Origin: Salinisphaera sp. UBA1666
GTDB lineage: Bacteria > Pseudomonadota > Gammaproteobacteria > Nevskiales > Salinisphaeraceae
NCBI GenBank assembly: GCA_002320455.1
Contig: DCKU01000092.1
Location: 1 to 27,038, forward strand
DNA length: 27,038 nucleotides
Direction: 5' to 3'
Below, in pieces: positions 1 to 8,352 of this stretch. Under the pieces are notes generated by a model that did not search any database, was not told where the DNA came from, and was given only the letters and a program-made list of their open reading frames with translations. Position 1 is the first letter of the stretch. Each line of letters opens with the position of its first letter. The position numbers and the translations under genes are program-made.

Positions 1-75
1 TCGTGGCTCGCCACGATGCGGCGACTCGCGCCTTGCAGGACACGATTTGCTGACGCCAACGCGGCGCTCGGATGA
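1..75 (+). CDS. Possible 3' end of an upstream gene (partial)
   Basis: The left edge may hold the tail of a plus-strand gene. Two frames are open from base 1: one stops at TGA 49-51 (ending ALQDTIC), the other at TGA 73-75 (ending NAALG). Both have fairly high GC at third positions and neither tail is recognisable. A strong plus-strand terminator follows at 122-150, so some transcript, coding or not, probably ends here. The product and frame cannot be decided from this fragment, and it could be the end of a non-coding RNA instead. Confidence 0.25.
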   Translation, partial: SWLATMRRLAPCRTRFADANAALG

Positions 76-121
76 AACCTCAACAGGCCCTAGGCCCGCC
101 AACGCTGTAGCCGGCGGCCAG

Positions 122-150
122 AGCCCTGCTCGTCTGAGCGGGGCTTTTTT
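122..150 (+). terminator. Rho-independent terminator
   Basis: A 10-bp stem (122-131 with 136-145, one G-T pair) closes a GTCT loop and runs into a six-T tract at 145-150. It would end the plus-strand transcript that enters from the left edge. Confidence 0.85.
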
Positions 151-400
151 GTTGGCGGGTGTCTTCTGGGCTTGGGTGCTCGCGCACCGCCTGGCTTAAA
201 CCGAGACAAGATTTCTTCGGCGTTGCGCTTGCAGACGCATTCTTGATGATTCATGCGCAGAAAATCCGGCACCACTGCCGATATTACCTCTGTGCATCCT
301 CACGTACTGACGAGGTAATGGCGCCGTCACGGTTTATCGCCGCCGCGACTACTGACGCGCTATCAGCCAAATCTGCCGATAGCCTTCAACAGGAATTCAC
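151..400. other. Intergenic region without recognisable gene
   Basis: This stretch between two facing terminators holds no convincing coding sequence. Open frames that cross it run through the terminators or into the antisense strand of the symporter gene. Only weak short inverted repeats are visible (7-bp arms at 284-290 and 312-318; 6-bp arms at 359-364 and 378-383). I see no promoter, RNA gene or repeat I can support. Confidence 0.5.
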
Positions 401-432
401 AAATAAAAAGGCCCCGCTCGAAGAGCAGGGCC
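401..432 (-). terminator. Rho-independent terminator of the symporter operon
   Basis: Read on the minus strand, the 10-bp stem (432-423 with 419-410, loop TTC) is followed by TTTTTATTT (409-401). It lies 25 bases beyond the stop codon of the large symporter subunit and would end the DUF4212-symporter transcript. Its stem is almost the same sequence as that of the terminator at 122-150. Confidence 0.9.
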
Positions 433-456
433 TCGCGTCATGGTCTCACCAACCGA

Positions 457-2229
457 TTAGGCGTCTTTCAGGGCACCCGGCACGCGGATATCCTCGACCA
501 TCTGCTGAACCCGCGCCGACGGCGCCGGGGTGATGGCGGCTACGGCAAAGGCCACGATGAAGTTGATGGCTGCACCGATGGCACCAAACGACTCGGGCTG
601 AATGCCCATCAGCCAGTATTCGGCCGTATCGGGGTACAGATTCGTGCCCGGGATGAAGAACATGCCCTTGAACACGAAGATATAGCCCACCGTAGCGATC
701 AGGCCGGCCAGCATGCCGGCGATGGCGCCTTCGCGGTTCATCCGCTTGTAGAAGATGCCCATCAAGAGCACCGGGAACAGCGAAGAGGCCGCCAACCCGA
801 AGGCCAGTGCCACTACCTCGGCGGCAAACCCGGGCGGATTGATCCCAAGATAACCGGCCACGAGGATGGCACCGACCATCGCGATACGCCCGGCTCGAAG
901 CTCGGCTTTTTCCGAGATGTTGGGCATGAGCATGCTTTTTAACAGGTCATGCGATATCGCCGAGGAAATCGCCAAGAGCAGCCCGGCAGCCGTAGACAGT
1001 GCCGCAGCCACGCCACCGGCCGCCACCAGCGCAATCACCCATGAGGGCAGCTGCGCGATCTCCGGGTTGGCCAGCACCATGATGTCGCGATCCACGGTGG
1101 TCATTTCGTTGCCTTCCCAGCCCATGGCCTGGGCGCGATCGGCAAAGTCCGGGTTGGCATCGTTGTAGTACTGGATCAGGCCGTCGTTGTTCTTGTCCTC
1201 GAACACCAGCAGGCCGGTGTTTTCCCAGGTCTTGAACCAGCGCGGGCGGTTTTCATAGGCCAGATTGCTGGATTGTTCACCCACCGGGCCGGTCTGGACC
1301 GTCTGCATCAGATTCAGGCGAGCCATGGCACCCACGGCCGGTGCCGTGGTGTAGAGAATCGCGATGAAGACCAGCGCCCAGCCCACCGACTTACGGGCAT
1401 CAGCCACCTTGCGCACGGTGAAAAAACGAATGATGACGTGCGGCAGCCCTGCCGTGCCGATCATCAAAGACAGGGTGAGCAAGAAGATATTGACGCTGGA
1501 GTGCGACGGATCGGTAAATCGCTCGAAGCCTAAATCCGAGATCGTGGCGTTGAGCTTATCGAGAAGATAGACGCCGCTACCGTCGGCCATGGTCGAACCG
1601 AGACCGATCTGGGGCAGCGGAATGCCCGTCAGCTCGATCGAGATGAAGACCGCGGGCACGGTGAAGGCAAAGATCAGCACGATGTACTGGGCAATCTGCG
1701 TATAGGTGATGCCTTTCATGCCGCCCAGCACGGAGTAGACGAACACCACGGCCATGCCGATGAATACGCCGGTTTCGAATTCCACCTCCAGAAAACGTCC
1801 GAACGCCACGCCGACGCCTTTCATCTGGCCGATGACATAGGTCACCGAGGCCACGATCAAACAGAGAATGGCCACCGAGCGCGCGACGTTGGAGTAGTAG
1901 CGCTCGCCGATGAATGCCGGCACGGTGAAGCTGCCGAACTTGCGCAGATACGGCGCCAGGAGCAGCGCCAGCAGCACGAAGCCGCCCGTCCAGCCCATGA
2001 GATAGGGCGAGGCGTTATACCCCAGGAACGCGATCAGCCCGGCCATGGAAATGAACGAGGCCGCACTCATCCAGTCGGCAGCCGTGGCCATGCCGTTGGC
2101 CACGGGACCGATGTTACCGCCGGCACGATAGAAGTCGTCGGTGCTGCCGGCGCGCGAGACGATGGCGATGATGAAATACAGCAGGAAGCTGCCGCCCACC
2201 GCCAGATAAATCCACATCTGGGTACTCAT
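457..2229 (-). CDS. Sodium:solute symporter, large subunit (VC_2705-type SSS family)
   Basis: This 590-residue integral membrane protein is a sodium:solute symporter, most likely importing a small monocarboxylate such as acetate with Na+. Many hydrophobic segments fit the 13-14 helix SSS fold. The N-terminal DDFYRAGG stretch and GLPHVIIRFF near residue 261 are typical of the acetate-permease-like branch. A soluble insert at about residues 306-395 is characteristic, as I recall, of the VC_2705 subfamily (TIGR03648) and carries an EF-hand-like loop at 345-356 (DKNNDG start). Six bases separate it from the DUF4212 small subunit, the usual partner of this subfamily. ATG 2229 is chosen because AAGGA in the last codons of the upstream gene lies about 10 bases ahead. 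The neighbouring malate synthase supports a role in acetate or glyoxylate use, but the substrate is inferred. Confidence 0.9.
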   Translation of the reverse strand: MSTQMWIYLAVGGSFLLYFIIAIVSRAGSTDDFYRAGGNIGPVANGMATAADWMSAASFISMAGLIAFLGYNASPYLMGWTGGFVLLALLLAPYLRKFGSFTVPAFIGERYYSNVARSVAILCLIVASVTYVIGQMKGVGVAFGRFLEVEFETGVFIGMAVVFVYSVLGGMKGITYTQIAQYIVLIFAFTVPAVFISIELTGIPLPQIGLGSTMADGSGVYLLDKLNATISDLGFERFTDPSHSSVNIFLLTLSLMIGTAGLPHVIIRFFTVRKVADARKSVGWALVFIAILYTTAPAVGAMARLNLMQTVQTGPVGEQSSNLAYENRPRWFKTWENTGLLVFEDKNNDGLIQYYNDANPDFADRAQAMGWEGNEMTTVDRDIMVLANPEIAQLPSWVIALVAAGGVAAALSTAAGLLLAISSAISHDLLKSMLMPNISEKAELRAGRIAMVGAILVAGYLGINPPGFAAEVVALAFGLAASSLFPVLLMGIFYKRMNREGAIAGMLAGLIATVGYIFVFKGMFFIPGTNLYPDTAEYWLMGIQPESFGAIGAAINFIVAFAVAAITPAPSARVQQMVEDIRVPGALKDA

Positions 2230-2235
2230 GCTCGA

Positions 2236-2502
2236 TCAGTCCTTCTCGGCGACGCCGAATTTGCGATCCAGCGCGTTCATGCGAAACGCGTAGAAAAAAA
2301 TCAGAAATACAAAGACATAGATCGCGCCCTGCTGAGCGAAGAAGTAGCCCAGCGGATAACCACCGATATGAATCGCGTTGAGCGGTTCGAACAATAAGAT
2401 GCCGAAGCCGTAAGACACCACGAACCAGATCACCAACAATTTGGCCAGTAGCCGTTTGTTCGCCCGCCAGTAGGCCTCGGCGTTGTTGTCACGCTGCGAC
2501 AT
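2236..2502 (-). CDS. DUF4212 protein, small subunit of sodium:solute symporter
   Basis: This 88-residue protein matches the DUF4212 / putative sodium:solute symporter small subunit family (TIGR03647 type). It has the N-terminal YWRAN motif, two predicted membrane helices (about 21-39 and 54-73) and a short charged cytoplasmic tail. It is encoded directly upstream of the large SSS subunit, as expected for this two-gene transporter. The start is supported by AGGGGAG about six bases before the ATG. Its biochemical role (assembly or activity of the large subunit) is not established from sequence. Confidence 0.9.
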   Translation of the reverse strand: MSQRDNNAEAYWRANKRLLAKLLVIWFVVSYGFGILLFEPLNAIHIGGYPLGYFFAQQGAIYVFVFLIFFYAFRMNALDRKFGVAEKD

Positions 2503-2736
2503 CGAGTCTCCCCTCTAGTCAATCGAGTGATCGAGGTTTGACTATTTCTCGCCGATGCATCGCGCACAATACTACTTTCAAATGAGATAAATTGCTTCTA
2601 TATACATGTACCTGTAAAACCGCATTATTTTCAAAGCGCTCTCGCATCTGAAAAGATCAACTTCCCGGTCGGCGAACTCTCGGGAGCCGCGCCCGGCGGC
2701 CCAGGACCGCTGCGTCATAGTGCGATTTGCGGGCAT
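2503..2736. promoter_or_regulatory. Upstream region of the DUF4212-symporter operon
   Basis: This gene-free stretch must contain the minus-strand promoter of the symporter operon. Visible elements are a 10-bp palindrome CGATGCATCG at 2553-2562 and a tandem ATCGAG repeat (2522-2527 and 2530-2535). TTGAAA is present upstream on the minus strand, but no good -10 lies at proper spacing, so I do not assign a promoter. A positively regulated promoter would look like this. No small gene is supported. Confidence 0.35.
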
Positions 2737-2770
2737 GAAAAAACCGCTATCCGTAAGACGGATAGCGGTT
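2737..2770 (-). terminator. Rho-independent terminator of glcB
   Basis: A 12-bp perfect stem (2770-2759 with 2753-2742, 5-base loop) is followed on the minus strand by a run of T. It lies about 50 bases downstream of the malate synthase stop codon and separates glcB from the symporter operon. Confidence 0.92.
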
Positions 2771-2822
2771 CGAGCACACGCTCGCGGCCGGGAAAGCCGC
2801 GAGCTAACCGGCAAGGGTTAGG

Positions 2823-4991
2823 TTAGCCCCCGCGCTGGGCTTTCAACTCTCGCCGACGGGCATGCAGAACCGGCTCGGTGTAGCCCGAGGGCTGCTCACG
2901 TCCCTTGAAGATCAAATCGGAGGCCGCCTGGAAGGCGATCGAAGCATCGAAGTCCGCCGACATGGGCGTGTAGCTGGGATCTCCCTCGTTCTGGCGATCA
3001 ACCACCTTGGCCATACGCTGGAGCGTCTCGCGCACGGTGTTTTCATCGGTGACGCCGTGGTGCAGCCAGTTTGCGACGTGCTGGCTGCTGATGCGACAGG
3101 TCGCACGGTCTTCCATCAGCTGGGTGTCGGTGATGTCCGGCACCTTGGAACAACCCACACCCTGGTCTACCCAGCGCACGACATACCCCAGGATGCCCTG
3201 GCAGTTGTTATCCAGCTCTTTCTGGTTTTCTTCGGCCGAGAGCTCACGATCGAGCAGCGGAATGGTCAGCAGGTCGTTGAGATAGTCCTCGCGGCGGGAC
3301 TCCAACTCGGCCTGGCGATCCAGCACGTCGCAGCGATGATAGTGAATCGCGTGCAGCGTGGCCGCGGTCGGCGACGGCACCCAGGCACAGTTGGCGCCGG
3401 CCCGCGGATGGCCGATCTTGGCCTCCATCATGTCGGCCATGTTGTCGGGCGCCGGCCACATGCCCTTGCCGATCTGGGCCCGACCGCGCAGGCCAACGGC
3501 CAAGCCGGTATCCACGTTGTTGTCCTCGTAGGCCTTGAGCCACTTGGAGCCCTTCATCTCGCCCTTGGGCAGCATGGGCCCGGCTTCCATGGAGGTATGC
3601 ATCTCGTCGCCGGTGCGATCGAGGAAACCGGTGTTGATAAAGATCGTGCGCTCGCGGGCCTCGCGGATACATTCCTTGAGGTTGATCGAAGTGCGCCGCT
3701 CTTCGTCCATGATGCCCATCTTGAGCGTATTCGGCGCCATACCGATCGCTTTTTCGATGTGCTTGAACAGCTCGACGGTGAAGTTCACCTCAGCCGGGCC
3801 GTGCATCTTAGGCTTGACGATATACACCGAGCCGGCACGGCTGTTGGTGTGCGGGCCGTTGCGCTTCAAGTCGTGCAGCGCGATGGTGGCCGTGCACAGG
3901 CTGTCCAGGATGCCTTCCGGAATCTCGTTACCCTGGCTATCGAGCACGGCCGGCGTGGTCATCAGGTGGCCGACGTTACGAATCAGCATCAGGCTGCGCC
4001 CCGGCAGGCTCATCTCGCCGCCGTCGGGCTGGGTGTAAACGCGATCATCCGCCAGCTTGCGGGTGATGGTCTTGCCACCTTTTTCCATACGCTCTTCAAG
4101 ATCGCCGCGCATCAGGCCCAGCCAGTTGCCATAGACCAGCGCCTTGTCCTCGGCGTCGACCGCGGCCACGGAATCCTCGCAGTCCTGGATGGCCGTCACG
4201 GCGGCCTCCATCAGCACGTCCTTGACGCCGGCGGCGTGATCCTTGCCGATCGGGCTTTGAGCATCGATTTGGATCTCGGCATGCAGCGCGTTATGCACCA
4301 GCAGTACGGCATGCGGGGCGCTCGCATCGCCTTGATAGCCCACGAACTGCGCGCTATCGGCCAGCTGGGTATCGCCGGCGCCCGTGGCAATCACGAGCTT
4401 GCCGCCGTCAATCTTGTAGGCCGTGACGTCTGCATGCGAGCCGTTGGCCAGCGGAAAATGCTCATCGAGGAACTGGGCAGCCCAGGCCACGACCTTGGCG
4501 CCGCGCTTGGGGTTGTAGCTGGTTCCTTTTTCGGCGCCGTCGGACTCGGGAATGATGTCCGCACCGTAGAGCGCGTCGTACAGACTGCCCCAGCGTGCGT
4601 TGGCTGCGTTTAGCGAAAAACGCGCGTTGGTGATAGGCACCACCAGCTGCGGGCCCGGAACGGTGGCAATCTCGGGGTCGACGTTGTCGGTCGAGACCGC
4701 ATAGTCCTCGCCTGCCGGCACGATATATTCCAGCTCTTCAAGCAGTTGCTTGTAGGCATTGAAATCGAAGGCGTCGCCGCGGTGCTCGCGGTGCCACTTA
4801 TCCAGCGTTTCCTGAATATCTACGCGATGCTTGAGCAGGGCCGCGTTCTTGTCGGCAAAGGTGTCGACCAACTCGGCCAGCTCGGCCCAGAAGATGTCGG
4901 AGGACACGCCGGTGCCGTCCAGCGCTTTTTCCATGACGTCGTACAGCGGCTTGCCGATCTGTAGACCGGCTTTCTCGATTCGCTCATGCAT
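2823..4991 (-). CDS. glcB: Malate synthase G
   Basis: Malate synthase G condenses glyoxylate with acetyl-CoA to give malate and CoA in the cytoplasm, completing glyoxylate or glycolate assimilation. The 722 residues match the usual length of the G isoform (about 723). Catalytic and ligand positions of the E. coli enzyme are recognisable: Arg338 in LIRNVGH, the Mg-binding Glu at about 430 in GIMDEERR, Asp458 in FLDRTGDE, Cys614 in GVGCSKVPD and Asp628 in LMEDRA. The start has AAAGG about eight bases upstream and a possible TATATT -10 at 5066-5071. A strong terminator follows, so the gene is probably transcribed alone or with the ligase gene upstream. No glycolate oxidase genes are in the window. 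Next to an acetate-type symporter it fits growth on two-carbon compounds. Confidence 0.97.
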   Translation of the reverse strand: MHERIEKAGLQIGKPLYDVMEKALDGTGVSSDIFWAELAELVDTFADKNAALLKHRVDIQETLDKWHREHRGDAFDFNAYKQLLEELEYIVPAGEDYAVSTDNVDPEIATVPGPQLVVPITNARFSLNAANARWGSLYDALYGADIIPESDGAEKGTSYNPKRGAKVVAWAAQFLDEHFPLANGSHADVTAYKIDGGKLVIATGAGDTQLADSAQFVGYQGDASAPHAVLLVHNALHAEIQIDAQSPIGKDHAAGVKDVLMEAAVTAIQDCEDSVAAVDAEDKALVYGNWLGLMRGDLEERMEKGGKTITRKLADDRVYTQPDGGEMSLPGRSLMLIRNVGHLMTTPAVLDSQGNEIPEGILDSLCTATIALHDLKRNGPHTNSRAGSVYIVKPKMHGPAEVNFTVELFKHIEKAIGMAPNTLKMGIMDEERRTSINLKECIREARERTIFINTGFLDRTGDEMHTSMEAGPMLPKGEMKGSKWLKAYEDNNVDTGLAVGLRGRAQIGKGMWPAPDNMADMMEAKIGHPRAGANCAWVPSPTAATLHAIHYHRCDVLDRQAELESRREDYLNDLLTIPLLDRELSAEENQKELDNNCQGILGYVVRWVDQGVGCSKVPDITDTQLMEDRATCRISSQHVANWLHHGVTDENTVRETLQRMAKVVDRQNEGDPSYTPMSADFDASIAFQAASDLIFKGREQPSGYTEPVLHARRRELKAQRGG

Positions 4992-5065
4992 TGGTTATTG
5001 CCTTTATCGTTGGTGCCCTAACGGGCATTCCGGGCTCGCACGTGCCCGAGAACTCTAGACGCCCG

Positions 5066-5071
5066 AATATA
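5066..5071 (-). promoter_or_regulatory. Possible -10 element for glcB
   Basis: TATATT on the minus strand lies 75-80 bases before the glcB start codon, in the gap after the ATP-grasp gene. No convincing -35 is seen at 17 bases, so this is only a candidate promoter. Confidence 0.3.
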
Positions 5072-5131
5072 ACGAAAGCCACACGGCGCTGAAACCATGG
5101 CCGGCTGGGAGGCCACATGCCGGCCCCGGGC

Positions 5132-6617
5132 TTACGCCCGGTCCACGTGGGCAGTACCGCCGGCGCGCGCCACCAACCGGCTCAGAAACTCGCCCATGAT
5201 CGCCTCGTAGAGCGCCGCACCCGCCACGGCGTCTTCCACGGTCGCGTCGATACTCGGGTTGTCGTTGATCTCGATCACCTTGAGCCCGGCGGCCGTCTGC
5301 TTGATGTCCACGCCGTAGAGCCCGGTTGCCAATGAGCGCGGCCGCGGCCAGGGCTGTTTCCACGACCTCCGGCGGCGCATCGGCAACGGCCAGCGTGCGC
5401 GAGTCGCCCTCGGCCGGTCCGTCGGCGCCAGCATAATCGACGATTTGCCAGTGGCCGCCGGCCATCAGGTACTGACAGACATACAGCGCACGACCGCCCA
5501 GCACGCCCACACGCCAATCGAACTCTGTGGGCATGAATTCCTGGGCCAGGGCCAGCTCGGAATCGGCCAACAGCTGCTTGGCGATGGTGGCCAGCTCGGC
5601 CGCGTTGTCGGCCTTGAACACGCCCTTGGAAAACGCCCCTTCGGGGGCCTTGAGCACCATGGGAAAACCCAGCAGGCCGGGCAGCCGAGAGACTTCTTCC
5701 TCCCCGAAAATATGCGCCACGGGAGCAGCAATCTGGTGCCGCGTCAGCAGCTCGGCCAGATACACCTTGTTGGTACAGCGCAGGATAGAAACCGGGTCGT
5801 CGATGACTACGAGCCCTTCCTGCTCGGCGCGCCGAGAAAAAGCATAGGTGTGATCGGCCACGCTCGTGGTTTCACGAATGAACAGCGCGTCGAACTCGTT
5901 GAGACGGGCGAAGTCACGGCGCGTGATGCGCTCGGTGGCCAGTCCCAGCTTGGCCCCGGCGGCCTCGAAGGCCACAAGTGCGGCCTCGTCTGAGGGCGGC
6001 TGTGCCTCGTCGGGGTTCACCAGAATAGCCAGGTCGAAGCGCGCGCTCTCGCGCTGGCGCCGAGTCTGCCAGCCGCGGCTGATATAACCCGCCACGGCAT
6101 CGGCCATGAAGGTGGCCTCTTCGGCCGACAGCGTCTTGACGCTAACGGTCTTGATCTCGTCCACGCGCAGGACGCCGTCGCGCTCGGCCAGATGCACCTG
6201 TAACAGGGGCACAGCCAGCTGCTCGAATATCTTGCGGGCGACGGGCGCCAGATCAGGCAGGCGTGACTGGCCCAGAAACACCTTGAAAACGCGCGGCAGC
6301 CCGGCCCGCACGCTCGGTGACAGCCTGGCCAGATCGGCGGCCGGCGCCGGAATCTCGGCGCCGTAGAGCATCTTTTTAGACAGATCCGCCAGGCCGGCCA
6401 CCGAGGCCACCACACGATGCCCGCGCGCCTCGGCCAACAGCGAGACGTAATAGCCCAGGCTTTGGTAGCGCATGGAGCGGCACAGGTTGATCACCCGTAG
6501 ATCATCGGCGGCGTAGGCCGGGTCCGACAGATAATCGTCGGCCATGACGATAGGCACCGGGGCCGATTCGGATATCCAGTCCCGGCGGGATTCCACCACC
6601 ACGATCGGCTCGGCCAT
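5132..6617 (-). CDS. RimK family ATP-grasp ligase with RLAN domain, apparent frameshift
   Basis: The protein resembles RimK-like ATP-grasp ligases, which join a carboxylate to an amine through an acyl-phosphate. An N-terminal RLAN-type domain (about residues 24-190, with RVINLCRSMRYQSLGYY) precedes an ATP-grasp module (about 280 onward, with VLKAPEG and EFDWRVGVLGG). The frame breaks after codon 431 (ALIGN). The expected continuation GLYGVDIK and the Mg-binding EINDNPSID lie one frame away and end at TAA 5132. Removing one C in the GTT/CCGGG run near 5324 restores a 497-residue protein; unrepaired, the frame runs on to 5055 without the metal-binding lobe. It may be a sequencing error or a recent mutation. 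ATG 6617 is preferred over GTG 6626: it lies one base after the GNAT stop, with GGAG upstream. The substrate is unknown. Confidence 0.8.
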
Positions 6618-6618
6618 A

Positions 6619-7074
6619 TCAGTCACGCTCCAGCTGTTTTTTCAGGCGTATCCCGTCTTCGGGGCCCGGGTAATAATCGACCAGACGCTCTGTTTCCACA
6701 AAACCGGCGGCCGCGAACAGCCCGCGAGAGCTGCGATTGCTCATCCGGGCCTCGGCGCGCATGACGGTATCGCCGCGCTTGGTGGCGCTCGCCAACGCAT
6801 CGGCGACGAGCCGCGCGCCGATGCCCTGCCCGCGCGCGGCGCTGTCCACAGCGATCGAATACAGCCGGGCCACCCGGCTGCCGCGTCGAAACAGCAGCAC
6901 GCAGTAGCCAGAGAGCGCGCCCACGCCGCCGGGCGCCTCGATGACCCGAAAACGTGAATTCGCGCGATCGACCAGCCAGCGCATGCTGCGCGCAGTCTGA
7001 GCGTCGGCCGCGAAAGCGGCCCGTTCCAGCGCCATGAGCGCGGGTAGATCAGCCGCGGTGGCATCACGAATCAC
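6619..7074 (-). CDS. GNAT family N-acetyltransferase
   Basis: This protein of about 151 residues has the GNAT fold signature: an N-terminal VIRDATAADLPAL stretch, a central LYSIAVDSAARGQGIG segment carrying the acetyl-CoA-binding R-x-x-G-x-G/A motif (about 81-86), and a C-terminal GLFAAAGFVE segment. It resembles RimI-like acetyltransferases and would transfer an acetyl group to an amine, perhaps a protein N-terminus or small amine. The start is uncertain: GTG 7074 fits the domain start, TTG 7086 is possible, and farther upstream codons lie inside the oxidoreductase gene. The stop is one base from the ligase ATG, so the two are probably co-translated and may act on the same product. Confidence 0.85.
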   Translation of the reverse strand: MIRDATAADLPALMALERAAFAADAQTARSMRWLVDRANSRFRVIEAPGGVGALSGYCVLLFRRGSRVARLYSIAVDSAARGQGIGARLVADALASATKRGDTVMRAEARMSNRSSRGLFAAAGFVETERLVDYYPGPEDGIRLKKQLERD

Positions 7075-7108
7075 CGCCGGTCTCAACGTACGGATACCAA
7101 GCGATTGC

Positions 7109-8275
7109 TCACGCCGAGTGGGTGTCCAACGGCTCAAAGATATCGTCGCGAGCGGCCTCCCACTGGGCCTGATTATCGAGGGTCGCCAGCGGCTGGAGCA
7201 TCTCGTGATCAAAATCGATCTGACCGCGGCCCTGGGCCATGCGGGCCGGCCAGTCGGCGTTGACCAGCGCACCGCGGCCCAGGGCCACGACGTGTGCCCC
7301 GCCGCTTGCCAGCTGGGCCTCGGCGGCGTCCACGTCGTGCAGGCCGCCGTTGGTGATGACGGCGACCTGACCGTGTTCGTGGGCCAGCTCGGCCAGGCTC
7401 GGCCCGTCGGCCGAAAATGCCGGCTCGGTCGCGCCGGCGCCGGTGACATGGATATAGCTCACGCCGGCCGCGGCCACGGTCGAGAAGATGGTGGCCGCGT
7501 CTTCTGCGCTGGCCCAGCGATGATCGGAATCGGTGACCTTGATCTGGGACAGACGGATACCGACACAGAACTCCGTGCCCACGGCATCACGCACGGCGGT
7601 GATGACCTGGCGGATCACACGCAGGCGATTGCCCAGCGCCCCGCCGTATTCGTCGTCGCGGGTGTTGAAGTAGTCGGTGATGAACTCGTCCAACAGATAT
7701 CCGTTGGCCGCGTGCAGCTCGACGCCGTCGAAACCGGCCTGCATCGCGTTCTTGGCGGAGGCCACGAAACCGTCGATCATCTCGATGATATCGGTCCCGG
7801 TCATCGCCTTGGGCGTGGCATAAGGCTCGTCGTTGCCGTGATAGATAGTGGCCGTGGTGCCATAGGGCGCGCGGGCGATCGGGGCCGCGTTTTCGTCGAC
7901 GTAGGCGTTGTACTGGCTCTGGGCACCGCCGTGCATGAGCTGGGCCACGATCGCCCCGCCGGCGGCGTGGACCGCATCAACCACGGGCCGCCAGGCCGCG
8001 GCCTGGGCGTCGGTCGCGATTCCAGGCTGCTGGTAATAGCCCTGGCTGTAGCGCGTGTCGGTATACGTGCCCTCGGTGATGATCAACCCGAAGCCGCCGC
8101 GCGCGTAGCGCCCGTAATAAGAGGCGATCTGGTCGGTCACGATGCCGTCCGCTGCCGCGCTGGTGCGCGTCATGGGGGCTACCGCGCACCGATTGGCCAA
8201 TTCCAGGCTATCGATGCGCACGCCGGAAAACAGATGCGGATAGCGCTGGGCGCCGGTGTCATTGATATCAGTCAT
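7109..8275 (-). CDS. NADH:flavin oxidoreductase, Old Yellow Enzyme family
   Basis: This 388-residue FMN-dependent TIM-barrel enzyme belongs to the Old Yellow Enzyme family, which reduces activated C=C bonds with NAD(P)H. The sequence shows VAPMTRTSA near residue 32, GLIITEGT near 63, QLMHGG at 112-117, and the substrate-anion-binding His188/Asn191 pair plus Tyr193 in ELHAANGYLLDEF. NTRDDEYGG follows, then the C-terminal phosphate-binding VITNGG and ALGRG. Length suits the short classical type without the iron-sulfur and second flavin domains of 2,4-dienoyl-CoA reductase. The true substrate cannot be told. It lies 34 bases upstream of the GNAT gene and may share its transcript. The Shine-Dalgarno sequence is poor. 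Confidence 0.92.
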   Translation of the reverse strand: MTDINDTGAQRYPHLFSGVRIDSLELANRCAVAPMTRTSAAADGIVTDQIASYYGRYARGGFGLIITEGTYTDTRYSQGYYQQPGIATDAQAAAWRPVVDAVHAAGGAIVAQLMHGGAQSQYNAYVDENAAPIARAPYGTTATIYHGNDEPYATPKAMTGTDIIEMIDGFVASAKNAMQAGFDGVELHAANGYLLDEFITDYFNTRDDEYGGALGNRLRVIRQVITAVRDAVGTEFCVGIRLSQIKVTDSDHRWASAEDAATIFSTVAAAGVSYIHVTGAGATEPAFSADGPSLAELAHEHGQVAVITNGGLHDVDAAEAQLASGGAHVVALGRGALVNADWPARMAQGRGQIDFDHEMLQPLATLDNQAQWEAARDDIFEPLDTHSA

Positions 8276-8352
8276 TGATTAAAGACGTTGTCGGTCAATG
8301 GGGCTTAGGCTAGCTCACACAGCGTCTGCCGTGGCAAGGCTGAGCGCCAGGA

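Noticed and set aside
284..318. 7-bp inverted repeat TTACCTC/GAGGTAA
   Set aside because: The 21-base loop and lack of context make it indistinguishable from chance.
159..533. Plus-strand frame in the left intergenic region
   Set aside because: It runs through the minus-strand terminator at 401-432 and into the antisense of the symporter gene, and has no family resemblance or start signal.
2578..2814. Minus-strand frame upstream of the DUF4212 gene
   Set aside because: It spans the glcB terminator and has mixed codon use with no recognisable protein.
2862..4613. 583-codon open frame on the plus strand opposite glcB
   Set aside because: It is exactly antisense to an intact malate synthase G. 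Long antisense frames are common in GC-rich genes, and the translation has no recognisable domain.
5099..5141. GC-rich hairpins at the 3' end of the ATP-grasp gene (GGCCGGC and CCGGGC stems)
   Set aside because: Neither is followed by a T tract, so they cannot be called intrinsic terminators; such short palindromes are expected at this base composition.
7075..7449. N-terminal extension of the GNAT frame
   Set aside because: The extra 125 codons overlap the C-terminal part of the flavin oxidoreductase in another frame. The GNAT domain begins at about 7074.
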